From Sphingosinicella xenopeptidilytica (GTDB lineage: Bacteria > Pseudomonadota > Alphaproteobacteria > Sphingomonadales > Sphingomonadaceae), in contig NZ_JBHTIK010000005.1 of NCBI RefSeq assembly GCF_042676985.1, forward strand, positions 62,001-126,000: 64,000 nucleotides of DNA, given 5' to 3'. Both the position numbers and the translations under genes were made by a program. Within the stretch, counting starts at the first letter, position 1, and each line of letters opens with the position of its first letter. The notes below the pieces were generated by a model. It was not told the origin of the DNA, made no database searches, and saw only the letters and a program-made list of their open reading frames with translations. Shown piece after piece: positions 44,609 through 53,096 of this stretch.

Positions 44609-44995
44609 ATGCGTAGCCTGTTTCTGCTCACCGCGGTCGCCCTTGCGGGTTGCGCCGCGAACGATGGCCCGGCGCGTCAGGAAGCCCTTGCCGCCGTGCC
44701 CGGCAAGGCCGTCGGCGAGCCCGTGACCTGCATCCAACAGCGCGATGTCGACCGTGTCGAGGCGGTGAACGATTATGTCGCCTTCTTCCACATGCGCGGC
44801 AGCCGTGTGTACCGGATGGACTTCCCGCAAAGCTGCCGGGGCCTCAAAAACGATGCGTTCCGGCACAGCTCGTCGATGGCGCAATATTGTCGGGGCGACA
44901 TCATCACGACGTTCGACACGACGACCCGGATGACCACGGGAAGCTGCGGCCTGTCCTCGTTCACGCCGTGGGAAGTGCCGCCCAAGGGCGAGTAA
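44609..44995 (+). CDS. DUF6491-like lipoprotein
   Basis: A 128-residue protein with lipobox ALAGC (Cys15). The mature domain has VTCIQQRDVDRVEAVNDYVAFF, RVYRMDFPQSCRGL and the end TGSCGLSSFTPWEVPP, with four cysteines. Its layout parallels the exported protein at 22951-23337 (a basic-aromatic strand, an Asn-Asp turn, a YR or YY strand, then C-x-GL), suggesting divergent members of one family. CTGGAGA precedes the ATG. Function unknown. Confidence 0.8.
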   Translation: MRSLFLLTAVALAGCAANDGPARQEALAAVPGKAVGEPVTCIQQRDVDRVEAVNDYVAFFHMRGSRVYRMDFPQSCRGLKNDAFRHSSSMAQYCRGDIITTFDTTTRMTTGSCGLSSFTPWEVPPKGE

Positions 44996-44997
44996 AA

Positions 44998-45759
44998 CTA
45001 TTCGGGGTTCCTGAGCAGCGCGGTATCGGCCGCCTTGCCGGCGGGCGTGTCGCGTCCGGCCCTGACAGCGGCGTTCCAGAGCGTGCGCGCTCTCGCATAG
45101 TCGCCGTCCATCGCCGCCATGTTGCCGGCTTCGAGCTGCACGTCCGGGTCGTCGGGCGCGAGGCGCAGTGCATTGGCGAGCGCCGGGCGGGCGGCGTCCA
45201 GTCGTTCTTCGCGGCGGGCGAGCGTGCCGAGCAGCAGCCAGCCCAGGGCATCATCCGGCGCAAGCTCAACCGCCTGTTCGAGGTCGGAGCGCGCGCCAAG
45301 CGCATTGCCCTGCGCCTCGCGGGCGCGGGCGCGGTCGATCAGCATTTCGCCTTTCAGCGCCGGGCGCCGCGCGGCAAGCACCATCGCATTGCTGAGAACC
45401 ACTTCGGCGCGCGCATATTGCTCCGCGATCAGCAGCGCGTTGCCTGCCTGCCCATAGAGCTCGGCGGCGGCGGGGTTGCCTTGGGCTTCCGCCACGCGCG
45501 CGGCGTCCTCGAAGGCACGCGCGGCGTCCGCCGGGCGGTTCGCGCCCATGTAGGCAAGGCCGAGGCAATGCCGCGCCGGAACCCCGCCGGTGCCGTTCTT
45601 CCACTGCGTCGCCGCATCGATCGCGCCGGGCACGCCTTCGTTCGCGGCGCGCACACAGTCCGCATACAGCGCCTGTTCGTTCGGCGTCGTGGCGGCGCCG
45701 GGCGTGGCGGGCAGCGGCGCGACCACCTGCATCAGCATCAGGGCGGCAAGCAGCGGCAT
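44998..45759 (-). CDS. Tetratricopeptide-repeat protein
   Basis: The 253-residue protein has an exported-looking N-terminus (MPLLAALMLMQVVAPLPATP) and at least four helical TPR units from about residue 60 (LGLAYMGANRPADAARAFEDA, AELYGQAGNALLIAEQYARAE, ARAREAQGNALGARSDLEQAV, LGWLLLGTLARREERLDAARP). TPR proteins act as scaffolds; its partner is unknown. It abuts the alpha/beta hydrolase gene with no gap, so they are probably co-transcribed. Confidence 0.85.
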   Translation of the reverse strand: MPLLAALMLMQVVAPLPATPGAATTPNEQALYADCVRAANEGVPGAIDAATQWKNGTGGVPARHCLGLAYMGANRPADAARAFEDAARVAEAQGNPAAAELYGQAGNALLIAEQYARAEVVLSNAMVLAARRPALKGEMLIDRARAREAQGNALGARSDLEQAVELAPDDALGWLLLGTLARREERLDAARPALANALRLAPDDPDVQLEAGNMAAMDGDYARARTLWNAAVRAGRDTPAGKAADTALLRNPE

Positions 45760-46482
45760 TTACAGATCCTCGATCACGCGCAGCAGCAGGGCAATGTCCT
45801 GCGGCCGCGACAGGCGGTGGTCGCCGTCCTTCACCAGCAGCGTCTGTACGTCCGCTGAACCGAGCGCTTCGGCAAGCCGGAGCGAGACGGACCACGGCAC
45901 GTCCGGGTCGGCCTGCCCGTGCAGCAGCCGCACCGGGCAGGTGAGCGGGACCGGCGCATCCAGCAACCGGCTTGCTTCGCCCGAGCGCCACAAGGCAGCG
46001 GTTGTCACGTAGGGCTCGTCCGAATAGGCGGACGGCTCCACGAGGTCTTCGCCGCGCGCGAAGGCGGCCTTCTGGGTATCGGTGAAGCCCCAGTCGGTGA
46101 AATCCGGCGCGGCAGCGATGCCGACGAGACCGGAAACGCGCGCGGGGATCGCAAGCGCGACGAGCAGCATGAGCCAACCGCCCATCGACGAGCCGATCAG
46201 CACCAGCGGGCCCTCTGGTGCCGCCGCCGCGATTACATCGAGCACGTCATCCCGCCAGCGCGTGAGCGTGCCGTCCTTGAACGCACCACCACTTGTGCCG
46301 CAGCCCGAATAGTCGAGGCGCAGGCAGGCACGGCCGTTTTCGGCGCACCATGCATCCACCGCAAGCGCCTTGCCGCCCTCCATATCGGACATGTAGCCGG
46401 GCAGGAACACGAGCGTCGGGCCGGTTCCCGTGCGGTGCGCATAGGCAAGCGGAATGCCGCCGCGCGACGTGATCGTGGGCAT
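45760..46482 (-). CDS. Alpha/beta hydrolase (ABHD10-like)
   Basis: A 240-residue hydrolase with the oxyanion start VFLPGYMSDMEG, nucleophile elbow GSSMGG, an acidic residue in LHGQADPDVP and the catalytic His in DGDHRLSRP. It resembles mammalian ABHD10 (a depalmitoylase), but the reaction is not determined. It follows an M48 peptidase by 13 bases and precedes the TPR gene without a gap. Confidence 0.9.
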   Translation of the reverse strand: MPTITSRGGIPLAYAHRTGTGPTLVFLPGYMSDMEGGKALAVDAWCAENGRACLRLDYSGCGTSGGAFKDGTLTRWRDDVLDVIAAAAPEGPLVLIGSSMGGWLMLLVALAIPARVSGLVGIAAAPDFTDWGFTDTQKAAFARGEDLVEPSAYSDEPYVTTAALWRSGEASRLLDAPVPLTCPVRLLHGQADPDVPWSVSLRLAEALGSADVQTLLVKDGDHRLSRPQDIALLLRVIEDL

Positions 46483-46495
46483 GGAACTCCTGTCG

Positions 46496-47539
46496 TCAGT
46501 CTTGCCGGTCGGGATCGTTATGGCAGATATCGACGAGCGCGTCCCATTCGTCGCGGGAAAGCGCGGGGGTGTAGGCCGCGCCTTTCGCTGCGCCCTTGCG
46601 GAAGGCAGCGGCGCGGCCCTTCGAGACCGGGTGTGAGGAGAGGTAGACGAGCATGTCGGCGCCGCCGATCATGTCTTCACTCTTCGCGAGCCGTTCGAAA
46701 AAGCCCGCCGTCGGTGCAGGGGAAATGTGCGAGCGGTTCATCATCGCGATCGATTCGGCATCGGCGGCACCTTCGGCGCCGCGGCTGTAGCTGAGCGAGA
46801 GCAGGCCGTGGACATTGCCCGCGACGTCGCCGCCAAGTGTCGTCAGCACGAGCCCGAGCCCAAGCTCGCGCACCATCGCCTCGGCGACGTCGCGGTGCTC
46901 GATGTGCGCGATCTCGTGCGCGAGCACGCCAGAGAACTCCTCGGGGCTTTTCGCCTCTTTCAGCAGCTCGTTGAAGATCACGATATTGCCGCCGGGAAGC
47001 GCGGCGGCGTTGACGACGGGCAGGTCGACGACGCGGACGTTGAGGCCCTTCACATCGGGCGCGAGCCGCCGGGTAAGCGCATCTAGCGCGGCCTGCCCGC
47101 CCGGCCCGGCGCAGAACTTGCCGCCGAAATCGCCGACCATCGCGTCGCCGTAGCTCTTCATCACGCGGTCGGGCACCAGCGGCGCCAGCCAGTGCGGCAG
47201 CTGGTAGACCGCGAACAGCACCGCTGCCGATACGGCAAGGCCGATGACGCTCGCCCGCCACAGGCCGATGCGGTCGATCCAGCCGCCGTAGTGCGCGGCG
47301 TGTGGCAGCAACGCGGCGATCTCGCCCGCAACGGGTTCGGGAACGCCGAGCCGCCAGCCGAGCACGTCTTTCCGTCCGTACACCCGCTCTTCGGTGCGGC
47401 TTTCGATGAAGACGAGATCGGCGGGGGCGACGCGCGTCTCGCCGTCCTCCCCCGCGATCTCCAGCGTTCCGTCGCGGGCGCCGAGCGTCACGCTCCGGCG
47501 CAGCGCGGATTCGCCATCATACAACCAAGCGTTCGTCAT
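46496..47539 (-). CDS. M48-family membrane metallopeptidase
   Basis: An inner-membrane zinc protease distinct from HtpX. An N-terminal domain (about 1-90) resembling a DUF of protease regulators precedes one membrane segment (about 93-112, WRASVIGLAVSAAVLFAVYQ), then the catalytic domain with HEIAH (about 208-212) and the third ligand in RGAEGAADAESIAMM. It lacks a TPR tail. Length is 347 residues. It follows a DUF898 gene by six bases. Confidence 0.9.
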   Translation of the reverse strand: MTNAWLYDGESALRRSVTLGARDGTLEIAGEDGETRVAPADLVFIESRTEERVYGRKDVLGWRLGVPEPVAGEIAALLPHAAHYGGWIDRIGLWRASVIGLAVSAAVLFAVYQLPHWLAPLVPDRVMKSYGDAMVGDFGGKFCAGPGGQAALDALTRRLAPDVKGLNVRVVDLPVVNAAALPGGNIVIFNELLKEAKSPEEFSGVLAHEIAHIEHRDVAEAMVRELGLGLVLTTLGGDVAGNVHGLLSLSYSRGAEGAADAESIAMMNRSHISPAPTAGFFERLAKSEDMIGGADMLVYLSSHPVSKGRAAAFRKGAAKGAAYTPALSRDEWDALVDICHNDPDRQD

Positions 47540-47545
47540 CCGGCG

Positions 47546-48652
47546 TCAGATTGCGCCGATGTCGAACGCGTCGGCAAGGCCTTCCGCATCGCTTCTGATG
47601 CGGGTGGTGGACTGCGTCAGCGCCGCCAGATCGACCTCGCCCTGCACTTCGAGATGCCGCACATAGAACGACCAGTGCCGGTAGCCGAGGTACATGATGC
47701 CGAAGCCGAGCGTGAACACCACGAGCGCGATGTTGCCGAGGATCAGCTTCACCCAGTCCATCGTGCGCGCATTGAACGCGAAGTTGAGGTTCCCGAGCGT
47801 CAGCTCGCCCACGACCTTGCGCATGAACACGGCGTAGTAGGCGAGGCTGACGAGCGAGAAGAGGGCATAAAAGCCGATCACCGCAAGGAAGAATGTCCCC
47901 ATCATGCCCGCCATGACCCGTGGATCGGGGTTGGAGCCCGCCGTGAAGATCGTGCCCATTCCGAGCGCGAAGACGAGGATCGCCCACAGCACGGGCGTGG
48001 CATAGATGAGCAGATAGCGCCCTATGAGGCCCTGCACGGCCGGACCGTCGCCGGGTTCGAACGCGTAGGGGCCGAAGCTCATCTTGCCCCAGCGCTCCCG
48101 CCACAGCTTCACCATCGCCCACGGGACGAGGAAGCCGAGCGTCACGAACCCGATGATGTATTTCAGCATGGCCGAACCGGCATAGCTCCAGCCGCCGTCA
48201 TCGCTGCCGCCGCGGATGCCGTGCCAGTACGTGCGGCTCAGCCGGTAGCGGAGAGCGCGGAACAGGGCGAGGCCGGCGAGATAGAAGAGCGCCAGATAGA
48301 GGCCGATGGCGAGGACGGACGCGAGCACGCCCTGACCGCGCAGGATCAGTGCCTGCAGGCCGAACTGGAAGAACAGCAGGATCGGCACGAAGATCGCCAT
48401 CACGATCAGGAAGCCGATGAACATCTCCTTGCCGGTGCCCGCCCATTCGAGCCGTTCGTCGATGAACTGCGTGCGGCTCCACAAATATTTGCGCTCACGC
48501 GTCTTCGCCCAGAAGCGGTAGATTCCGAGCGTCACGATGATGAGCAGCAGGTTGGTGAGCGCAATCGGCAGGAATTCCTGCCAACGGCCGTGGAAAGTAA
48601 CGCCGTCGGCAAATTCACCGGTTTTCATATCAACCGGAGTCGTCTCGTCCAT
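47546..48652 (-). CDS. YjgN/DUF898-family membrane protein
   Basis: A 368-residue multi-pass membrane protein with about seven hydrophobic segments. The N-terminal FHGRWQEFLPIALTNLLLII and LGIYRFWAKTRERKYLWSRTQ are hallmarks of YjgN/DUF898. The W-x-R-T-x-F motif repeats. Function is unknown. It heads the strand-sharing group with the M48 peptidase and the alpha/beta hydrolase, which suggests envelope or proteostasis roles. Confidence 0.88.
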   Translation of the reverse strand: MDETTPVDMKTGEFADGVTFHGRWQEFLPIALTNLLLIIVTLGIYRFWAKTRERKYLWSRTQFIDERLEWAGTGKEMFIGFLIVMAIFVPILLFFQFGLQALILRGQGVLASVLAIGLYLALFYLAGLALFRALRYRLSRTYWHGIRGGSDDGGWSYAGSAMLKYIIGFVTLGFLVPWAMVKLWRERWGKMSFGPYAFEPGDGPAVQGLIGRYLLIYATPVLWAILVFALGMGTIFTAGSNPDPRVMAGMMGTFFLAVIGFYALFSLVSLAYYAVFMRKVVGELTLGNLNFAFNARTMDWVKLILGNIALVVFTLGFGIMYLGYRHWSFYVRHLEVQGEVDLAALTQSTTRIRSDAEGLADAFDIGAI

Positions 48653-48817
48653 GAATACAATCCCCCGTATTCGGAAATACTTGATATGCTGCGCTTATTA
48701 TCGACGTGTGACAAGGGATTGCGGGCCTGCCGGTATTGCAAAGCGCCTGTTGCCAGCCTTGGCATGGAAAAGGCATAAGCCCCGCTTCATTCAACCGAGA
48801 AAAGCTCAGAAACGACC

Positions 48818-50809
48818 ATGTCCGAGATGATCCGCCTCACCCTGCCCGATGGTTCCGTGCGCGAGCTGCCGCGCGGCACTACGGGCGGCGATGTGGCGCG
48901 TTCGATCGGCCCGGGGCTGGCGAAGGCGGCGCTCGCGGCGAAGGTGGACGGTGAGGTGATCGACCTCGAACGCCCCATCGAGCGCGATGCCGCGTTGGCG
49001 CTGGTGACGGCGAAGGACGAGGCGGACGCGCTCGAGCTCGTGCGCCACGATTTCGCGCACGTGCTCGCCGAGGCGGTGCAGAGCCTGTTTCCGGGCACGC
49101 AGATCACCTTCGGCCCGGCGACCGACGATGGCTTCTACTACGATCTCGCCCCGGTGCGCCCGTTCACCGAGGAAGACCTCCCCGCCATCGAGGAGGAGAT
49201 GCGCCGCATCATCCGTGCCGATCAGCCGCTCCGCCGCGAAGTGTGGGCGCGCGACGCGCTGATCGCGCGCTGGAATGAACAGGGCGAGACGTTCAAGGCG
49301 CAGTGGGCGGCGGAGCTGCCCGAGGGCGACGAGATCAGCGTCTACTGGTCCGGCGACAAATGGTTCGACATGTGCCGCGGGCCGCACCTCGCCTCCACCG
49401 GCAAGCTCGATCCGCAGGCGTTCAAGCTCACCCGCGTGTCGGGCGCGTACTGGCGCGGCGACCAGAAGAACGCGATGCTCTCGCGTATCTACGGCACGGC
49501 GTGGCTGTCGAAGAAGCAGCTCGATGCGCACCTCCACATGCTGGAGGAAGCGGGCAAGCGCGACCATCGTAAGCTGGGGCAGGAGATGGACCTGTTCCAC
49601 CTCCAGCAGGAGGCGCACGGCAGCGTCTTCTGGCACCCCAAGGGCTACATGGTCTGGCGCCAGCTCGAAGCCTACATGCGCCGCCGCCTCGATGCGGGCG
49701 GCTATGAGGAGGTGAAAACCCCGCAGATCATGGACGCGCGCCAGTGGGAGCAGTCCGGCCACTGGGGCAAGTACCGCGAGAACATGTTCGTCATCCCCGA
49801 CGAGGTGCCGAACGTCGATGATGAAGGTCCGGTGATCTCGCAGGATGCCGACTGGATGGCGCTGAAGCCGATGAACTGCCCGGCGCACGTGCTGATCTTC
49901 CGGCAAGGCATCAAGAGCTACCGCGACCTTCCCATCCGCATGGCGGAGTTCGGCTGCTGCCACCGGAACGAGCCGCACGGCGCGCTGCACGGCATCATGC
50001 GTGTGCGCCAGTTCACGCAGGACGACGCGCACATCTTCGTGCGCGCCGACCAGCTCGTCAGCGAGGTCGCGAAGTTCGTCGACCTGCTCGACACCGTCTA
50101 CAAGGATCTCGGCTTCGACAAATACGCGATCAAGCTCGCGCTCCGCCCCGAAAAGCGTTTCGGCAGCGAGGAGATGTGGGACTGGTCCGAGCAGTCCATG
50201 CGCGACGCCGTCGCTGCGACTGGGCGCAACACGCCTGAATTCGGCTGGGAGGAGCTTCCCGGCGAAGGCGCCTTCTATGCGCCCAAGCTTGAGTTCCACC
50301 TGACGGACGCCATCGGCCGCACTTGGCAGGTCGGCACGATCCAGACCGATACGGTGCTCCCCGAGCGGCTCGACGCGAGCTACGTGGGCGAGGACGGCGA
50401 GCGCCACCGCCCGATCATGCTGCACCGCGCGATCCTCGGCTCGTTCGAGCGCTTCATCGGCATCCTCATCGAGCACTACGCGGGCAAGTTCCCACTCTGG
50501 CTCGCGCCCGTGCAGGCGGTGGTCGCGACGATCGTGTCCGACGCAGACGGCTACGCGGCCGAGGTGGTCGAAAAGCTCCGCGCCGCCGGCCTCCGCGCCG
50601 AGGCGGACGCGCGCAACGAGAAGATCAACTATAAGGTCCGCGAGCACAGCCTCGCCAAGGTCCCGCACCTCCTCGTCGTCGGCAAGCGCGAGGCGGAGGA
50701 GGGCACCGTCGCGATCCGTACGCTCGGTGAGGAGCGCCAGAAGGTGATGCCGCTCGAAGAAGCGATCGCGTGGCTGAACGCGGAGGCGACGCCGCCCGAC
50801 CTGCGTTAG
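48818..50809 (+). CDS. thrS: Threonyl-tRNA synthetase
   Basis: A class II synthetase of 663 residues. Order: TGS domain (1-65, TLPDGSVRELPRGTTGGDVA), editing domain with HDFAHVLAEAV and CRGPHLASTG, catalytic core with the zinc ligand Cys in MNCPAHVLI and FTQDDAHIF, and motif 3 (RAILGSFERFIGILIEHYAG), ending with the anticodon-binding domain. The 165-base upstream region has a small TGCCA/TGGCA hairpin; a tRNA-mimic operator as in E. coli was not established. It is convergent with the next gene, with four shared bases at the stops. Confidence 0.98.
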   Translation: MSEMIRLTLPDGSVRELPRGTTGGDVARSIGPGLAKAALAAKVDGEVIDLERPIERDAALALVTAKDEADALELVRHDFAHVLAEAVQSLFPGTQITFGPATDDGFYYDLAPVRPFTEEDLPAIEEEMRRIIRADQPLRREVWARDALIARWNEQGETFKAQWAAELPEGDEISVYWSGDKWFDMCRGPHLASTGKLDPQAFKLTRVSGAYWRGDQKNAMLSRIYGTAWLSKKQLDAHLHMLEEAGKRDHRKLGQEMDLFHLQQEAHGSVFWHPKGYMVWRQLEAYMRRRLDAGGYEEVKTPQIMDARQWEQSGHWGKYRENMFVIPDEVPNVDDEGPVISQDADWMALKPMNCPAHVLIFRQGIKSYRDLPIRMAEFGCCHRNEPHGALHGIMRVRQFTQDDAHIFVRADQLVSEVAKFVDLLDTVYKDLGFDKYAIKLALRPEKRFGSEEMWDWSEQSMRDAVAATGRNTPEFGWEELPGEGAFYAPKLEFHLTDAIGRTWQVGTIQTDTVLPERLDASYVGEDGERHRPIMLHRAILGSFERFIGILIEHYAGKFPLWLAPVQAVVATIVSDADGYAAEVVEKLRAAGLRAEADARNEKINYKVREHSLAKVPHLLVVGKREAEEGTVAIRTLGEERQKVMPLEEAIAWLNAEATPPDLR

Positions 50810-52353
50810 CCGCCGCGCGGCGACCGCGCGATGATGCAGAGGGCGGCGGGTGCCTGCGGCGTCAGCAGGATACGGCGTTCGCGCATCCACGCGACAAGCG
50901 GAGGATCAGATTTCGCCAGCGGCGTATCGCTGAGTACCGCTGCGGCGGTGTCCGGCGATGCCATGCTTTGTGCCTGCGCCGCGCACCCCTTGGGTGCGAA
51001 CACGAGGATGGATCTGCTGTTCGCGGTGTGCGCCAGGGTTTGCGCCGCAGGGTTGAGCGCCAGCATCCGGAGCGTATTCGCGCCGCCTGCGAGCGGCTGC
51101 CGGGCACTTGCGATCATCTGCGTCGCCGCACGGTCGAGCGCCATCATGTCGGGCGCCGCGTACTGGACGGAGGCTGTCCGCGCCAGGAAAAGCAGAAAAA
51201 GCGGAACGAGGATCGCTCCGGCGGTGAGGATCGGCAGGCGCGCCGACAGGGCCGCGATATTGATGCCTGCGGCCACGCACAAAAGCGCGATACCCGGCAG
51301 GAACATGCGGGGTGTCGGATCGATTCCGAGACCGTAGACGAGGACAGCGAAATGACTAAGCGCGCCGACGAAAAGGAGGGGCGTCCAGCGGGGGACCGGC
51401 ACGTGTGCGAGGCGGACCAGAATCTGGCTGCCGACGGCGACGACGAGCGTAAGCGCAACCGAAGGCGAGAAGAAGAGATTGACGAGACCGTTGACGCTCC
51501 AGTGAACATCCGGCCCGAAACGAACCGGCCATGCCGCGATCAGGGCGGGATTGAAGACCGGAAAGGCGCCACGGTATTCTGCGGCCAGTGCCGTTGACGG
51601 AATCGCCGTGTGATTCAGCTCCAGCGTCCATCGCAGAAGAGGGCTGCCGTGAAAGACGCCGTGGAACGTGGCCTCGGCGGCGAGCGGCAGCGCCGCGGCC
51701 AACCCCCATGCGGCAAAGCTCCGCCACGAACGGTGCGGCCCTGCCGCGATCGCCCATCCCGCGACGATGAGGGCAACAGGCGCGAACGCCGTCGCGCGTG
51801 CGCCGAACGCCATACCCGCGCACAGCCCGCTGGCCACCAGCAGGGGTCGGTGCGTGCCCCGCGAAAGCATGAGCAGGCCGGCGCTGAGCACGGTCCAGCC
51901 AAGTTCCACCATGTCGGCATTCGGCCGGACCGCGCGGTCCACGAACACAGGCGTGAGCACGAGCATGAGGCAGGTGATCAGGGCCGCGTGCAGACCGATG
52001 ATGTGTCGCATGGACAGGAAGACTGTGGCCAGCACCACGAAAGTGGCCAGAAGCGACGGCAGCCCGACCGTAAGATGGCTCTCCCCGAAAAGCGCCGTTA
52101 CTGCGGCCAGTGGGCCGACGATGGCATGACGAGCCGCCCAGTGCGTTTCAGGAGGGCACAGCACGTTGCCGCGAAGACAGCGCGCCGCATCCAGATATTG
52201 CCAGTCGTCACCGCCGCTGCCTCGGAAGCCGTGCCAGTTCAGAGCCAGCATCGCCGCGAGAAGACCTGCCACGAAGCACGCAGCGGCAATCGCGGTCCAC
52301 GGCACGGCGAAATCCGGACCGGACGATGTCTGAACGTGTGTGCCCGCCTGCAT
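50806..52353 (-). CDS. GT-C type integral membrane glycosyltransferase-like protein
   Basis: A 515-residue protein with about ten transmembrane helices. The first periplasmic loop has the acidic pair GGDDWQYLDAARC, a position where GT-C (PMT/ArnT-like) enzymes carry catalytic acidic residues, followed by PPETHWAARHAIVGPL. Such enzymes use polyprenyl-linked sugars. The substrate is unknown. The start at 52353 was chosen because the longer frame from 52485 would cover the infC upstream region. The stop codons of thrS and this gene overlap. Confidence 0.72.
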   Translation of the reverse strand: MQAGTHVQTSSGPDFAVPWTAIAAACFVAGLLAAMLALNWHGFRGSGGDDWQYLDAARCLRGNVLCPPETHWAARHAIVGPLAAVTALFGESHLTVGLPSLLATFVVLATVFLSMRHIIGLHAALITCLMLVLTPVFVDRAVRPNADMVELGWTVLSAGLLMLSRGTHRPLLVASGLCAGMAFGARATAFAPVALIVAGWAIAAGPHRSWRSFAAWGLAAALPLAAEATFHGVFHGSPLLRWTLELNHTAIPSTALAAEYRGAFPVFNPALIAAWPVRFGPDVHWSVNGLVNLFFSPSVALTLVVAVGSQILVRLAHVPVPRWTPLLFVGALSHFAVLVYGLGIDPTPRMFLPGIALLCVAAGINIAALSARLPILTAGAILVPLFLLFLARTASVQYAAPDMMALDRAATQMIASARQPLAGGANTLRMLALNPAAQTLAHTANSRSILVFAPKGCAAQAQSMASPDTAAAVLSDTPLAKSDPPLVAWMRERRILLTPQAPAALCIIARSPRGG

Positions 52354-52428
52354 GGCAGCTCTGTGCCACGGCGGCCTTCTCTTTTTCCTTAAAGCGCTCC
52401 CCAAATTTTTCCGCACACCTGTTGCAAC

Positions 52429-52453
52429 CGCGCTCTTTTCGAAAGCGCGGTCA
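52429..52453 (+). other. Hairpin in the spacer upstream of infC
   Basis: ACCGCGCT (52429-52436) and AGCGCGGT (52446-52453) pair perfectly around a nine-base loop between the divergent GT-C gene and infC. TTTTCG and TACATA (17 bases apart, near 52439-52467) form a weak promoter candidate for infC. Confidence 0.4.
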
Positions 52454-52504
52454 GCGACTACATAGGCGCCTTCGATTTTCGCCAATTGTTATGGAGAGAC
52501 TGCT

Positions 52505-53053
52505 ATTCGACCGCCTCTGACCCGGCGCCCTCCGGTGCCGCAAAACTTCTCGGGCCCTCGCTACAACGAGTTCATCCAGTCCCCGAAAGTCCGTGTCATC
52601 GACCACGAAGGTGAAAACCTCGGGGTGATGCTCACAGCAGAAGCGATTGAATCGGCCGCCGAAGTCGGCCTCGACCTCGTCGAGGTCTCGCCGAACGCCG
52701 ATCCGCCCGTCGCCAAGTTCCTCGACGTCGGCAAGTACAAGTACGAGGCGCAGAAAAAGGCGAACGCCGCCCGCAAGAACCAGAAGACGCAGGAGATCAA
52801 GGAGATCAAGATGCGTCCGAACATCGACGACCACGACTACGACACCAAGATGAAGGCGGTTCAGCGCTTCATCGAGGAAGGCGACAAGGTCAAGATGACG
52901 CTGCGGTTCCGCGGCCGCGAGATGTCGCACCTCCAGCTCGGCATGAAGCTGCTGGAGCGCGTTCAGCTCGATACGGTCGAGTACGCCAAGGTCGAGCAGC
53001 ATCCGAAGCTCGAAGGCCGCCAGATGCTGATGGTGATCGCGCCCAAGCTGTAA
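52505..53053 (+). CDS. infC: Translation initiation factor IF-3 (ATT start)
   Basis: It keeps ribosomal subunits apart and checks the start codon. The frame starts at ATT 52505 with GGAGAG six bases upstream, giving RPPLTRRPPVPQNFSGPRYN, which matches the alphaproteobacterial N-terminus. The next start, a GTG at 52535, would cut off these conserved residues and lacks a binding site. Rare ATT use is known for infC in E. coli, where IF-3 rejects such starts and so limits itself. The N and C domains end with MSHLQLGMKLLERV and EGRQMLMVIAPK. Length is 182 residues. Confidence 0.95.
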   Translation: MRPPLTRRPPVPQNFSGPRYNEFIQSPKVRVIDHEGENLGVMLTAEAIESAAEVGLDLVEVSPNADPPVAKFLDVGKYKYEAQKKANAARKNQKTQEIKEIKMRPNIDDHDYDTKMKAVQRFIEEGDKVKMTLRFRGREMSHLQLGMKLLERVQLDTVEYAKVEQHPKLEGRQMLMVIAPKL

Positions 53054-53061
53054 GGGGTGTT

Positions 53062-53083
53062 CCCCTCCTTTTGGGAGGGGTTT
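53062..53083 (+). terminator. Terminator after infC
   Basis: CCCCTCC (53062-53068) pairs with GGAGGGG (53074-53080), followed by TTT. It lies nine bases after the stop and before the convergent old yellow enzyme gene. Confidence 0.7.
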
Positions 53084-53096
53084 CCCGTTCAGCCCA

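Noticed and set aside
48653..48817. Upstream region of thrS as a tRNA-mimic operator or T-box
   Set aside because: Only a five-base stem (TGCCA/TGGCA) was visible; no anticodon-like domain or specifier could be placed.
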